Shown here one piece after another: positions 1-8,750 of a stretch of DNA of 64,000 bases (position 1 is the first letter of the stretch; each line of letters starts with the position of its first letter). The position numbers and the translations under genes are program-made. The DNA is from Bacillus sp. sid0103 (GTDB lineage Bacteria; Bacillota; Bacilli; Bacillales_B; DSM-18226): NCBI RefSeq assembly GCF_019219025.1, contig NZ_JAHUWN010000009.1, forward strand, positions 147,980 through 211,979, read 5' to 3'. The notes below the pieces were generated by a model that did no database searches, was not told the DNA's origin, and saw only the letters and a program-made list of their open reading frames with translations.

Positions 1-7
1 CAAAAAG

Positions 8-46
8 AAAAAACCTTAGCTGGAGTGATCCAAGCTAAGGTTTTTC
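8..46 (-). terminator. trxA intrinsic terminator
   Basis: An 11-bp perfect stem (AAACCTTAGCT at 11-21 with its complement at 33-43) lies just after the trxA stop and has T-runs on both sides, so it could also work in the other direction. Confidence 0.85.
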
Positions 47-53
47 GATATGG

Positions 54-368
54 TTACACGTGTTTTTCTAAAACACTTGCTAATGCATCTTTTGGTTGGA
101 AGCCGACAACTTTATCAACGACTTCGCCATCTTTCATAACTAATAACGTTGGGATGCTCATTACACCGAAGTTTGCCGCAGTTTGTGGGTTATCATCCAC
201 GTCAAGTTTTGTGATTTTTACTTTCTCGCCCATTTCTAAATCAAGTTCTTCAAGAACTGGAGCGATCATTTTACAAGGTCCGCACCATGGTGCCCAAAAA
301 TCTACAAGAACGAGGCCAGAACCTGTTTCAGTCGAAAAGTTTTGATCTGTTAAATGTGAAATTGCCAT
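54..368 (-). CDS. trxA: thioredoxin
   Basis: Small cytosolic protein disulfide reductase, 104 aa, the usual length. The redox motif WCGPC is at residues 28-32, and the cis-proline segment SIPTLLV follows near residue 70. The ATG has a good ribosome site (TAGGAGGG). A -10-like AGTATA (complement TATACT) lies at 409-414, but no convincing -35 is visible. It is transcribed as a single gene and has its own terminator. In Bacillus, TrxA supplies electrons to ribonucleotide reductase and PAPS reductase. Confidence 0.97.
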   Translation of the reverse strand: MAISHLTDQNFSTETGSGLVLVDFWAPWCGPCKMIAPVLEELDLEMGEKVKITKLDVDDNPQTAANFGVMSIPTLLVMKDGEVVDKVVGFQPKDALASVLEKHV

Positions 369-480
369 TTATATTGCCCTCCTAAAAATTACTGAATTAC
401 TATCGAAAGTATAACATCGTTTGGAAAATCAAGCTAATAAATTGCTTCACCTATCATTCTTACCATGAATAATCTTTCAT

Positions 481-514
481 ATCCAAAAATAAAACGAGCG
501 GAAGCATCCGCTCG
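481..514 (-). terminator. etfA terminator
   Basis: An 8-bp stem CGAGCGGA/TCCGCTCG at 495-514 is followed on the minus strand by TTTTATTTTT. It closes the fatty-acid degradation operon. Confidence 0.85.
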
Positions 515-523
515 CCCTTCTTA

Positions 524-1501
524 TTATGAGTGTACTTTCAGCTTTTTAAACTCTTCAGTTAGTAATGGCACAACTTCAAACAAGTCTCCGACGATTCCGT
601 AATCAGCTACCTTGAAGATGTTCGCTTCTGGGTCTTTGTTAATAGCGACGATCACCTTTGAGTTGGACATTCCCGCTAAATGTTGAATAGCCCCAGAAAT
701 ACCGCAGGCAATATAAAGGTCTGGTGTGACAACCTTGCCAGTTTGGCCAATTTGTAAAGAGTAATCACAATAGTCAGCATCACAGGCACCACGGGATGCA
801 CCAACAGCTCCGCCTAGAACAGCCGCAAGTTCTTTAAGTGGTTGGAAACCATCCGCACTTTTTACACCGCGGCCTCCAGAAATAACCACCTTTGCTTCAC
901 TTAAGTCAACGCCCTCACTTGCTTTTCTGACGACCTCTTTAATTATGGCACGAAGGTCTTTAATGTCTACGGAAAGAGTTGAAACCTCGCCGCTTCTGCT
1001 TTCATCTTTTTCTAGAGGTGCGATATTATTTGGTCGTACCGTTGCGAAAATTAAGCCATCGGTAACAATTTTCTTTTCAAATGCTTTTCCTGAATAAATT
1101 GGTCTTGTGAAAACGACATTACCGCCAGCTACTTCAACAGCTGTGGCATCGGAAATTAAACCTGATGCTAATTTCCCTGCAATTCTTGGAGACAGGTCTT
1201 TCCCAAGTGAGGTATGGCCTAAAACCAATCCTTCTGGTTTTTCTTGATCGAGCACTGCTAACAGCGCTTGAGCATAACCATCTGATGTATATAGTTTTAA
1301 TTTTTCATCCTCAACCACTACTACTCGGTCTGCTCCGAAGTGGATCAACTCAGTCGATAGAGCGCTTACAGAAGCGCCTACTAAAACACCAACTACCTCT
1401 CCGCCCTCAGCAATTGTTTTTGCTGCTGCAATCGCTTCGAATGATACATTACGTAATGAACCGTCACGAACTTCTCCTAATACTACCACTTTTCTTGACA
1501 T
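524..1501 (-). CDS. etfA: electron transfer flavoprotein alpha subunit
   Basis: Large FAD-binding subunit of ETF, which takes electrons from acyl-CoA dehydrogenases in beta-oxidation. 325 aa, family-typical. The C-terminal FAD domain (about residues 210-325) shows SRGACDADYCDYS, GQTGKVVTPDLY and ACGISGAIQHLAGM, the characteristic nucleotide-binding block. The N-terminal half matches the ETF Rossmann-like domain. The ATG follows CAGGAGGT. It is the last gene of the operon, 39 bp after etfB. Confidence 0.97.
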   Translation of the reverse strand: MSRKVVVLGEVRDGSLRNVSFEAIAAAKTIAEGGEVVGVLVGASVSALSTELIHFGADRVVVVEDEKLKLYTSDGYAQALLAVLDQEKPEGLVLGHTSLGKDLSPRIAGKLASGLISDATAVEVAGGNVVFTRPIYSGKAFEKKIVTDGLIFATVRPNNIAPLEKDESRSGEVSTLSVDIKDLRAIIKEVVRKASEGVDLSEAKVVISGGRGVKSADGFQPLKELAAVLGGAVGASRGACDADYCDYSLQIGQTGKVVTPDLYIACGISGAIQHLAGMSNSKVIVAINKDPEANIFKVADYGIVGDLFEVVPLLTEEFKKLKVHS

Positions 1502-1540
1502 TTCATTTACCTCCTGAGAACAATTTTTGTATAAAAACGT

Positions 1541-2314
1541 TTAAATTACTTTTGCTTCGGTATGAAGAAGGTGAACAAGTTCCTTCACTTGATCATTCAA
1601 ATCACCTGCTAAAACTCGGCCCGCTTCCTTTTTAGGCGGCAAATAAATTTCAATCGTTTTTGTTTTTGCTTCAACATCGTCTTCTTCAAGATCTAGGTCG
1701 TCTAACTCTAATTCTTCAAGCGGCTTTTTCTTTGCTTTCATGATTCCAGGTAAAGAAGGGTAGCGCGGCTCGTTAAGACCTTGTTGTGCCGTTACTAATA
1801 ATGGAAGGCTCGTTTCAATGATTTCTGAATCGCCCTCGACGTCACGGGTAACGGTTACATTTGTTCCCTCAATTTCTAACTTTGTAATAGTAGTTACATA
1901 AGGAATGTTTAGTAATTCCGCAACACGAGGTCCTACTTGACCGGTTCCGCCGTCAATCGCAACATTTCCGCCAATAATTAAATCAGCGTCTTTATCCTTT
2001 AAATATTCCGCAAGGATTTTCGCAGTTGTAAATTGATCTCCACCTTCAACATCATCCTCCGTATTAATTAGGACTGCTTTGTCAGCACCCATCGCAAGTG
2101 CGGTACGTAATTGTTTTTCTGACTCGTCAGTTCCAACTGTAATGACTGTTACTTCCCCACCCTTAGCATCGCGAACTTGGATCGCTTCTTCAATTGCATA
2201 TTCGTCATAAGGATTGATGATAAATTCTGCACCATCCTCATTGATTTTTCCGCCTGAAATCGTTATTTTTTCTTCAGTATCAAAAGTTCTTTTTAGTAAT
2301 ACGTAAATATTCAT
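1541..2314 (-). CDS. etfB: electron transfer flavoprotein beta subunit
   Basis: AMP-binding small subunit of the ETF heterodimer, 257 aa. The ETF beta signature is visible around GTGQVGPRVAELLNIPYVT (about residues 123-141), together with VEGDSEIIETSLPLLVT. It starts at ATG after TCAGGAGGG. It sits between the enoyl-CoA hydratase gene and etfA, the same order as in the B. subtilis lcfA operon. Confidence 0.97.
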   Translation of the reverse strand: MNIYVLLKRTFDTEEKITISGGKINEDGAEFIINPYDEYAIEEAIQVRDAKGGEVTVITVGTDESEKQLRTALAMGADKAVLINTEDDVEGGDQFTTAKILAEYLKDKDADLIIGGNVAIDGGTGQVGPRVAELLNIPYVTTITKLEIEGTNVTVTRDVEGDSEIIETSLPLLVTAQQGLNEPRYPSLPGIMKAKKKPLEELELDDLDLEEDDVEAKTKTIEIYLPPKKEAGRVLAGDLNDQVKELVHLLHTEAKVI

Positions 2315-2428
2315 GGTATCCCTCCTGATAAAATTTCGAGCATTCGCTCAGTTTGAAAGATTAAGAAAATTTTATAGAAAAAATTTTTTATTTAAGCCTT
2401 CCTTGCAATTATACCTGCAAAGATAAGT

Positions 2429-3202
2429 TTATTCACCTTTAAAATGTGGTTCCCTTTTTTCAATAAAGGCTTGTATGCCTTCTTTTCCATCCTTAGAGAC
2501 GAAAACTTCACCAAATAACTGAGCTTCCCTTTTGGAACCTTCAAAGAACTCATCTGTTTTTGCATAATTTAACAATTCAATGGTAGCCTTAAGTGCACCA
2601 GGGCTTTTCTTGGCGATTTTCCTTGCAAGCTTATATGCCTGCTCGACCACTTCCGTTTCTGGAAAGGCACGATTTGCTAATCCAAATTGGACTGCCTCAA
2701 CACCTGAGATAGGCTCAGAAGTAAACAGCATTTCCGCCGCTCTTGCCACTCCGACATATTTAGGCAGACGCTGCGATCCGGCGAATCCGGGAATTAAGCC
2801 AAGCTGCAATTCAGGAAGACCAAGTTTTGTCGTTTCACTTACATAACGGATATGACAGGCCATTGCTAATTCAAGCCCTCCGCCAAGTGCTGCGCCATGA
2901 ATAGCTGCGATAATCGGTTTCGGAAATTTTTCCATCCGGTCAAATAAATCTTGTCCGAACTTACCAAGATTAGAGAACCCTTCTGAAGAAGAAACCGTTG
3001 TAAATTCTTTAATATCTGCACCAGCAGAGAAAAAGCGCCCTTCCCCATGAATGACAATCACCCGGATCTCGCGATTGGGTTCGATTTCATCAAGAACTGC
3101 CGCCAATTCCCTTAAAAGTCCTGAAGAAAGGGCGTTTGCCGGAGGACGATCAATTGTGATCGTGGCAATATTGTCTTGATATGACCATTTTAAGTATTCC
3201 AT
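2429..3202 (-). CDS. fadB: enoyl-CoA hydratase (beta-oxidation)
   Basis: Crotonase-family enzyme, 257 aa, hydrating trans-2-enoyl-CoA to 3-hydroxyacyl-CoA. Oxyanion-hole segments are GRFFSAGADIKEF (about residue 55) and HGAALGGGLELAMA (about residue 100). Position directly after fadR and before etfBA matches B. subtilis ysiB (fadB). Other crotonase activities (for example isomerase) cannot be excluded by sequence alone. Confidence 0.9.
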   Translation of the reverse strand: MEYLKWSYQDNIATITIDRPPANALSSGLLRELAAVLDEIEPNREIRVIVIHGEGRFFSAGADIKEFTTVSSSEGFSNLGKFGQDLFDRMEKFPKPIIAAIHGAALGGGLELAMACHIRYVSETTKLGLPELQLGLIPGFAGSQRLPKYVGVARAAEMLFTSEPISGVEAVQFGLANRAFPETEVVEQAYKLARKIAKKSPGALKATIELLNYAKTDEFFEGSKREAQLFGEVFVSKDGKEGIQAFIEKREPHFKGE

Positions 3203-3225
3203 TTGAATTCCCCCTATTAACTTAT

Positions 3226-3810
3226 CTACCGGCTCCCACAGCCATTAATCAAGAGACGATGGACTGGAGAGGCCAGTGCTACTAAATCATACTTTTCCTC
3301 GTTCATCACCCATGATGTTACGGTTTCATCGATAGTACCGAAAATCATCTGCCGGGCAAGACGAATATCAAGGTCATTTGAAAACTCTCCTGTTTCCTTG
3401 CCTTCAATAACAATCTTATCAATTACCTGGAGGTAACCTTTTAGAACATTATTAATTCGGAGTCGCAATTCCTTATTGGATTGCCTTAATTCAAGTTGTG
3501 TCACGATTGCCATGTGATGGTCTTCAGAAAGCATACTAAAATGAGCTTCGATCATCATTAATAACTTCTCCGCCGCCGACCCTTTTCCTGCTATCATGGT
3601 ATCTATTTTTTCAATGAAACTTCCCATTTTTTCTTCAAAGAGAGAGATAAGGATGTCTTCCTTGTTTTTAAAATAAAGATAAATGGTGCCATCAGCCACT
3701 CCAGCTTGCTTAGCAATCTTTGAAACCTGGGCTTGGTGGTAGCCATTTTCCGCGATTACAACCACTGCAGCATCAATAATTTGCATGTATTTTGGTTTAT
3801 TTTTTTTCAA
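3226..3810 (-). CDS. fadR: TetR-family fatty-acid degradation repressor FadR
   Basis: 194 aa. The N-terminal TetR helix-turn-helix (residues about 10-57) includes AKQAGVADGTIYLYFKNKED, and the C-terminal half is an all-helical ligand domain expected to bind long-chain acyl-CoA. The start is TTG with GGAGGG upstream. Its identity as the Bacillus FadR (YsiA) rests on the operon context and on the FadR-type palindrome just upstream (3882-3899), which implies autoregulation. Confidence 0.93.
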   Translation of the reverse strand: MKKNKPKYMQIIDAAVVVIAENGYHQAQVSKIAKQAGVADGTIYLYFKNKEDILISLFEEKMGSFIEKIDTMIAGKGSAAEKLLMMIEAHFSMLSEDHHMAIVTQLELRQSNKELRLRINNVLKGYLQVIDKIVIEGKETGEFSNDLDIRLARQMIFGTIDETVTSWVMNEEKYDLVALASPVHRLLINGCGSR

Positions 3811-3881
3811 CTATATCCCTCCTTTGAAAGAAAAGTTCCGTTTCAGTTTTTACGGTTTACATGATTAAAAAAGAAAAAATA

Positions 3882-3899
3882 TGAATGAATAATCATTCA
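3882..3899. promoter_or_regulatory. FadR operator
   Basis: TGAATGAATAATCATTCA fits the B. subtilis FadR box (TGAATGA, short spacer, TCATTCA). It begins a few bases downstream of the -10 of the fadR promoter, over the expected transcription start, the classic place for repression. Confidence 0.88.
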
Positions 3900-3906
3900 T
3901 ATTTTA

Positions 3907-3935
3907 ATAATAGTGATTATCTTTATCTGTGTCAA
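3907..3935 (-). promoter_or_regulatory. fadR operon promoter (sigma-A type)
   Basis: A perfect -35 TTGACA (complement of 3930-3935) and -10 TATTAT (complement of 3907-3912) are separated by 17 bp. It drives fadR-fadB-etfBA independently of lcfA. Confidence 0.85.
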
Positions 3936-4018
3936 GATATTCTCCGGACCTTTTTTCATATTCCCAGCAATGGGACAGGCTTTATATGTCAAAAAAAGAG
4001 GGAGCAATAATAGTGCCA

Positions 4019-5725
4019 TTATGCGTGTTTTTGGCTTTCTTCTTCTAATTTTTGTTTTTCTTCTTCAACAAGCATCCTTCTTAAAATTTTCCCAACAGCG
4101 GATTTAGGCAATTCCTGTCTAAATTCATAATATCGCGGAGCCTTATAGGCGGCAAGATATTTTCTTGAAAATTGGTTCATTTCTTCTTCAGTTACCGTGG
4201 ACCCTTCTTTTAAAACAATATATGCCTTGACGGTTTCTCCGCGATACGGATCAGGAATACCGGCAGCCACGGCTTCAACCACATCCGGATGTTCATATAA
4301 TACTTCCTCTATCTCCCTTGGATAAATGTTATATCCGCCAGCGATTATCATATCCTTTTTACGGTCAACCACATAAAAATATCCTTGTTCATCCATATAA
4401 CCAAGGTCACCTGTATATAACCATCCTTCGTGGAGGACTTCCTTTGTATCCTCTGGACGATTCCAATACCCTTTCATGATTTGAGGGCCTTTTATCACGA
4501 TTTCGCCAATTTCCTTTATCGGTACCGGTTCACCCGTCTCAGGAGATACAACTTTCACTTCGGTATCTGGCCAAGGCACACCAATACTACCCTTTACACG
4601 AGGGACATCCCATAAAAAGTTAGCATGTGTGACTGGAGAGGCTTCCGTTAATCCATAGCCTTCAACAAGTTTTCCTCTCGTAATGGCTTCAAATTTTTCT
4701 TGTACTTCAACTGGAAGTGCCGCAGATCCACTAATACATGAATGAATCGACGAGAGATCATATTTTTTCAAATCTGGATAATTTAAGATTCCAATATAAA
4801 TGGTTGGTGCTCCTGGAAACAATGTTGGGCGCTGTTGTTGGATGGTTTTTAATGTTGTCTCAACATCAAATTTAGGCAATAAGATCATTTTATTGGCCTG
4901 CATCACTGATAAAATGAGCACGGTAGTCATGCCATAGACGTGGAAAAACGGGATAATGCCGAGAACAGATTCTTCACCTGGCTTTGATTTGTAAAGCCAT
5001 GACTGGCACATCTTTGTGTTAGCAATTAAATTCATATGTGTGAGCATTACGCCCTTTGGAAATCCTGTCGTCCCTCCTGTATATTGAAGGAGCGCTACAT
5101 CTTCATCTGGTGTTATTTCAACCTTTTTCACTTTTTGAGGCTTCATTGTTACAATTTCCGAAAGCAAATGTGTGCTTCCTCCATGCCTTACATTTACGAC
5201 AATACCGTATTGTTTTTTCTGGATGAAAGGATAGATTAAATTTTTAGGGAATGGTAAGTAGTTCTTGATAGCGGTTACAATTACATGCTGTAACTCTGTT
5301 TGCGGAATAACTTTTGATACGCGTGGGTAGAGGATGTCGAGTGTGATGATAGCCTTTGCGCCTGAATCTTTCATCTGGTATTCAAGTTCACGTTCTGTAT
5401 ATAATGGGTTCGTTTGAACGACAATTCCGCCTGCCATTAATATCGCAAAATAACTAATCACGGCCTGTGGAGTGTTAGGCAGCATAATGGCGACCCGGTC
5501 ACCTTTTGAAATGCCTAGGGTTCCCTGCAGATAACCGGCGAAATTCATTACATCATCGTAAAGCTTTTTATAGGTAATATCTTTTCCCATAAAATGAATA
5601 GCCACTTTTTCCGGGTATTGTTCCGCCGATTTCACTAAGTATTGCTGAACAGGCTCTCTAGAGTATTCCAATGTGGCAGGTATTTCGTTTGGATACAGTG
5701 CCAACCACGGTTTAGTTTCATACAT
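4019..5725 (-). CDS. lcfA: long-chain fatty-acid--CoA ligase
   Basis: AMP-forming acyl-CoA synthetase, 568 aa, activating fatty acids for beta-oxidation. The adenylate-forming P-loop TGGTTGFPKGVMLTH is at about residues 216-230. The C-terminal signature includes YTGDLGYMDEQGYFYVVDRK and AGGYNIYPREIEEVL, with the late lysine motif PKSAVGKILRR near the end. It starts at ATG after AAAAGGGGG. It is the first gene of the fatty-acid cluster and has its own promoter. No clear terminator separates it from fadR, so read-through is possible. Confidence 0.95.
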   Translation of the reverse strand: MYETKPWLALYPNEIPATLEYSREPVQQYLVKSAEQYPEKVAIHFMGKDITYKKLYDDVMNFAGYLQGTLGISKGDRVAIMLPNTPQAVISYFAILMAGGIVVQTNPLYTERELEYQMKDSGAKAIITLDILYPRVSKVIPQTELQHVIVTAIKNYLPFPKNLIYPFIQKKQYGIVVNVRHGGSTHLLSEIVTMKPQKVKKVEITPDEDVALLQYTGGTTGFPKGVMLTHMNLIANTKMCQSWLYKSKPGEESVLGIIPFFHVYGMTTVLILSVMQANKMILLPKFDVETTLKTIQQQRPTLFPGAPTIYIGILNYPDLKKYDLSSIHSCISGSAALPVEVQEKFEAITRGKLVEGYGLTEASPVTHANFLWDVPRVKGSIGVPWPDTEVKVVSPETGEPVPIKEIGEIVIKGPQIMKGYWNRPEDTKEVLHEGWLYTGDLGYMDEQGYFYVVDRKKDMIIAGGYNIYPREIEEVLYEHPDVVEAVAAGIPDPYRGETVKAYIVLKEGSTVTEEEMNQFSRKYLAAYKAPRYYEFRQELPKSAVGKILRRMLVEEEKQKLEEESQKHA

Positions 5726-5776
5726 AATATCCCCCTTTTCTATGTGTATAATTATAAAAATTCAGACTTCTCTTTT

Positions 5777-5805
5777 ATTATAGTACAGTATTTTACAATT
5801 AACAA
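5777..5805 (-). promoter_or_regulatory. lcfA promoter
   Basis: -35 TTGTTA (complement of 5800-5805) and -10 TATAAT (complement of 5777-5782), spacer 17. No FadR-type TGAATGA palindrome is visible near it. Confidence 0.75.
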
Positions 5806-5821
5806 TTAACGTTACAGTAAA

Positions 5822-5852
5822 AAAATCACCGCTGATGGTCTCAGCGATGATT
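5822..5852 (-). terminator. terminator after the 27-aa peptide gene
   Basis: Stem TCACCGCTGA/TCAGCGATGA (one mismatch) flanked by an A/T run, giving a U-tract on the minus strand. Confidence 0.75.
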
Positions 5853-5857
5853 TTCTT

Positions 5858-5941
5858 CTAAGCAAAAAACAACATATAGATCAAACCGATTAGCAAAAAC
5901 AAGCCGCATAATCCAAGAAGTATCTTAGCTAATGTCTCCAC
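5858..5941 (-). CDS. 27-aa single-pass membrane peptide
   Basis: A short reading frame starting GTG GAG ACA with a strong ribosome site (AAGGGGAG, 6 nt away) encodes METLAKILLG followed by a hydrophobic stretch (LCGLFLLIGLIYMLFFA). Nearly the whole peptide would form one membrane helix. It lies 12 nt after yshE and just before a terminator, so it looks like the last gene of the mutS2-yshE transcript. Function is unknown to me. The good ribosome site, position and terminator support it, but the length makes it tentative. Confidence 0.55.
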   Translation of the reverse strand: METLAKILLGLCGLFLLIGLIYMLFFA

Positions 5942-5953
5942 TTTTTTCTCCCC

Positions 5954-6361
5954 TTACGTTATACCTGCACCAATGACAATCGATAAACCAATTGAGATCA
6001 CCATCGAAATCAACCCAACAGCACGGTTATCATTTTGAATTTCTTCGTCAATTTTAAATTTGGGTGTTAAAAATTCAAAGATAAAATACCCTACTAATAA
6101 TAGTAAAAATCCATAAATCCCCCAACCAACCATGGAAAGCAGCGAATTGTTCTGCTCAATCGTACAGCGAAAGATATTGGCCACGCCAAATATTTTTCCT
6201 CCAGTAGCCATCGCCACAGCCACATTGCCTTTTTTGATTTCTTCCCAATTTTTATATCTGGTCACCATTTCAAAGATCGCTAAAAAGACCACCAAACATA
6301 AAATGACAACACTATAATAAGCTGCTATTTGAATATATTCGTTCTCCCAAAACTGGTCCAT
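5954..6361 (-). CDS. yshE: DUF350 family membrane protein YshE
   Basis: 135 aa with four predicted membrane segments (about 9-30, 48-65, 74-94, 112-133 by hydrophobicity). The ATG at 6361 (MDQFWENEY) is preferred because GGGGAG lies 8 nt upstream. A longer frame would overlap mutS2. The DUF350 assignment rests on the pattern of paired helices with the GNVAVAMATGGKIFG segment and on the position after mutS2 as in B. subtilis. Function is unknown. Confidence 0.85.
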   Translation of the reverse strand: MDQFWENEYIQIAAYYSVVILCLVVFLAIFEMVTRYKNWEEIKKGNVAVAMATGGKIFGVANIFRCTIEQNNSLLSMVGWGIYGFLLLLVGYFIFEFLTPKFKIDEEIQNDNRAVGLISMVISIGLSIVIGAGIT

Positions 6362-6380
6362 TGTCAAAACTCCCCGGACA

Positions 6381-8738
6381 TTATTTAAACTCAACGATGG
6401 TTACGCCTGATCCGCCTTCCCCAGCTTCTCCAAAGCGGATTTTTTTGACAGATCGATGGTTTCTTAAGTATTCCTGTACTCCCTGTCTTAACGCGCCAGT
6501 GCCTTTTCCATGGATAATCGATACACGTGGATAACTAGAAAGCAGCGCATCATCAATATATTTTTCCACCTTAAGGAGAGCATCTTCGTACCTCTCCCCG
6601 CGAAGGTCTAACTCCAGTTTAACATATGAATCCCGGCCTTTTACAATCGCCATCGGCTTTGTTTCAACTTGTTTCGGGGTACTCATATATTCCATATCTT
6701 TTTCTTTTACTTTCATTTTGAGAATTCCGATTTGAACCTGCCATTCACCCGAAGAAACTTTTGCAACAAGCGTGCCTTTTTGGTCAAAAGTAAGTACCTT
6801 TACCTCATCGCCAGGCATATAGGTATGTTTCTTTATTTTTTTATTCGCAAGTTTAGCGGATTTTGGTATTTCAGGTGCGGCTTCTTCAAGGCGACGTTTT
6901 GCTTCAATTAATTCATGTTCCTTAATATCTGCATGCTTTTCCGTCCGCATTTTGCGAAGATCACGGATTACCTTCTCGGCTTCACTCTTTGCCTCATCCA
7001 CAATTTCTCCGGCTTTTTCTGCCGCCTTTTCCAACATGGAGTCTTTTTTCTCGTAGAATTCCATTAGTTGTTTTTGCAAGTCTTGATGGAGTTTCTCAGC
7101 AGATTTTAAATAATCGCGAGCTTCCTCTCGCTCTTTTTCTGCCAGTCGTTTACTGTCTTCCAAGGAAGAAATCATTTTATCAATTTGGTTCGTATCTTCA
7201 CTTACATGGGAACGTGCAGCCTGAATGACCCAATCATTTAAGCCGAGACGTTTGGAAATTTCAAATGCATTACTGCGGCCTGGTACTCCTAATAACAATT
7301 TATAAGTTGGGCTTAAGGTTTCGACATCAAACTCGACGCTGGCATTTAACACACCCTCACGGTTATACCCATAAGCTTTTAATTCAGGATAATGAGTCGT
7401 TGCAATGACTCGTGCACCCCGCTTGTGAACCTCATCCAAAATGGAAATAGCCAAGGCTGCCCCTTCTTGCGGATCCGTCCCTGCACCCAACTCATCAAAT
7501 AATACAAGGCTATTAAAATCAACTCTATTTAAGATATCAACAATATTAACCATATGAGATGAAAAGGTACTTAAGCTTTGTTCGATGGATTGTTCATCGC
7601 CGATATCTGCATAGACAGCATCAAAGACAGCTAACTCTGATCCGTCCAGTGCTGGAACCTGCAAACCCGCTTGGGCCATTAATGTACACAGGCCTAGTGT
7701 TTTTAAGGTGACTGTTTTTCCACCTGTATTCGGACCAGTAATGACAATCGTTGTATAGTCTTTTCCTAGCATGATATCGTTGGCCACGACTTCTTCAATT
7801 GGAATAAGAGGATGTCTTGCCTTATATAACACAATTCTTCCTTCATTATTCATGATCGGCATGGATGCTTTTATGCGTTTCCCATATCTTGCTTTTGCAA
7901 AAATAAAATCTAAATTAGCAAGGACTTCGACGATTACCTTGAGTTCACTATCGTGCTCCGCCGCTGCTGCGGATAATTCTGTCAGAATCCTGTCGATCTC
8001 CAGTTGTTCCTTCACACGAATATCCTGGAGTTGATTATTTAATTGAACAATGACTTGCGGTTCAATAAAAAGTGTTTGTCCTGAGGCACTTTGATCATGA
8101 ATAATCCCGCCATAGTGACCGCGATACTCCTGTTTAACAGGAATCACAAAGCGGTCATTACGAATTGTCACGATAGCGTCTGAAAGCATTTTACTTGCAT
8201 TTGATGAACGAATCATGCTTTCAAGTTTTTCCCGAATCCGCGATTCATTTGACCTCAATTGTTGCCTTAATGACCGCAGCAAATCACTTGCACTATCTAA
8301 TACCTCTCCGTTATCGTCGATCGCGTGTTTAATCGAATGCTCAAGGTTTGTGAGCGGAATAATTCGCTCTGCTTGTTCAGACAAAATGGGAATTTCGGTT
8401 CTTTCATCGGCAAACTCCTCGATAAATCGTTTCATTTGCCGGCTTGCATGGATGGTACTGGCGATCTGAATAAGTTCATACGGGCTTAACACCCCGCCAA
8501 TAACAGAGCGTTTAATGTGAGCGCTGATATCATGGACACCTGAAAGTGGAACATTTCCTTTCACACGATACACCGTGGATGCTTCATCTGTTTCTGCTTG
8601 GAGTTTAACTACCTCCTCAAAGTCAGTAGAAGGCACTAATTCCTGAATTTTTCTTCTCCCAAGGGATGAAGCAGCATGTTCTAGCAACTGCTCTTTTACT
8701 TTCGTGAATTCTAATACTTTTAAAGCTTTTTCATGCAT
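6381..8738 (-). CDS. mutS2: endonuclease/ATPase MutS2 with Smr domain
   Basis: 785 aa, family length. It has core MutS domains III/V and the Walker A GPNTGGKT (about residues 333-340), then [15 protein letters not shown] (Walker B region). A long coiled coil spans about 515-620. The C-terminal Smr nuclease domain has [12 protein letters not shown] (about 711) and HGKGTGALR (about 738). MutS2 lacks the mismatch-binding domain; in Bacillus it acts in recombination control and splitting of collided ribosomes. ATG after GGAGG, 12 nt downstream of polX. Confidence 0.97.
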   Translation of the reverse strand: MHEKALKVLEFTKVKEQLLEHAASSLGRRKIQELVPSTDFEEVVKLQAETDEASTVYRVKGNVPLSGVHDISAHIKRSVIGGVLSPYELIQIASTIHASRQMKRFIEEFADERTEIPILSEQAERIIPLTNLEHSIKHAIDDNGEVLDSASDLLRSLRQQLRSNESRIREKLESMIRSSNASKMLSDAIVTIRNDRFVIPVKQEYRGHYGGIIHDQSASGQTLFIEPQVIVQLNNQLQDIRVKEQLEIDRILTELSAAAAEHDSELKVIVEVLANLDFIFAKARYGKRIKASMPIMNNEGRIVLYKARHPLIPIEEVVANDIMLGKDYTTIVITGPNTGGKTVTLKTLGLCTLMAQAGLQVPALDGSELAVFDAVYADIGDEQSIEQSLSTFSSHMVNIVDILNRVDFNSLVLFDELGAGTDPQEGAALAISILDEVHKRGARVIATTHYPELKAYGYNREGVLNASVEFDVETLSPTYKLLLGVPGRSNAFEISKRLGLNDWVIQAARSHVSEDTNQIDKMISSLEDSKRLAEKEREEARDYLKSAEKLHQDLQKQLMEFYEKKDSMLEKAAEKAGEIVDEAKSEAEKVIRDLRKMRTEKHADIKEHELIEAKRRLEEAAPEIPKSAKLANKKIKKHTYMPGDEVKVLTFDQKGTLVAKVSSGEWQVQIGILKMKVKEKDMEYMSTPKQVETKPMAIVKGRDSYVKLELDLRGERYEDALLKVEKYIDDALLSSYPRVSIIHGKGTGALRQGVQEYLRNHRSVKKIRFGEAGEGGSGVTIVEFK

Positions 8739-8750
8739 GGAGATAACCTC

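Noticed and set aside
25..345. A 106-codon plus-strand frame at the window start
   Set aside because: Antisense shadow of trxA.
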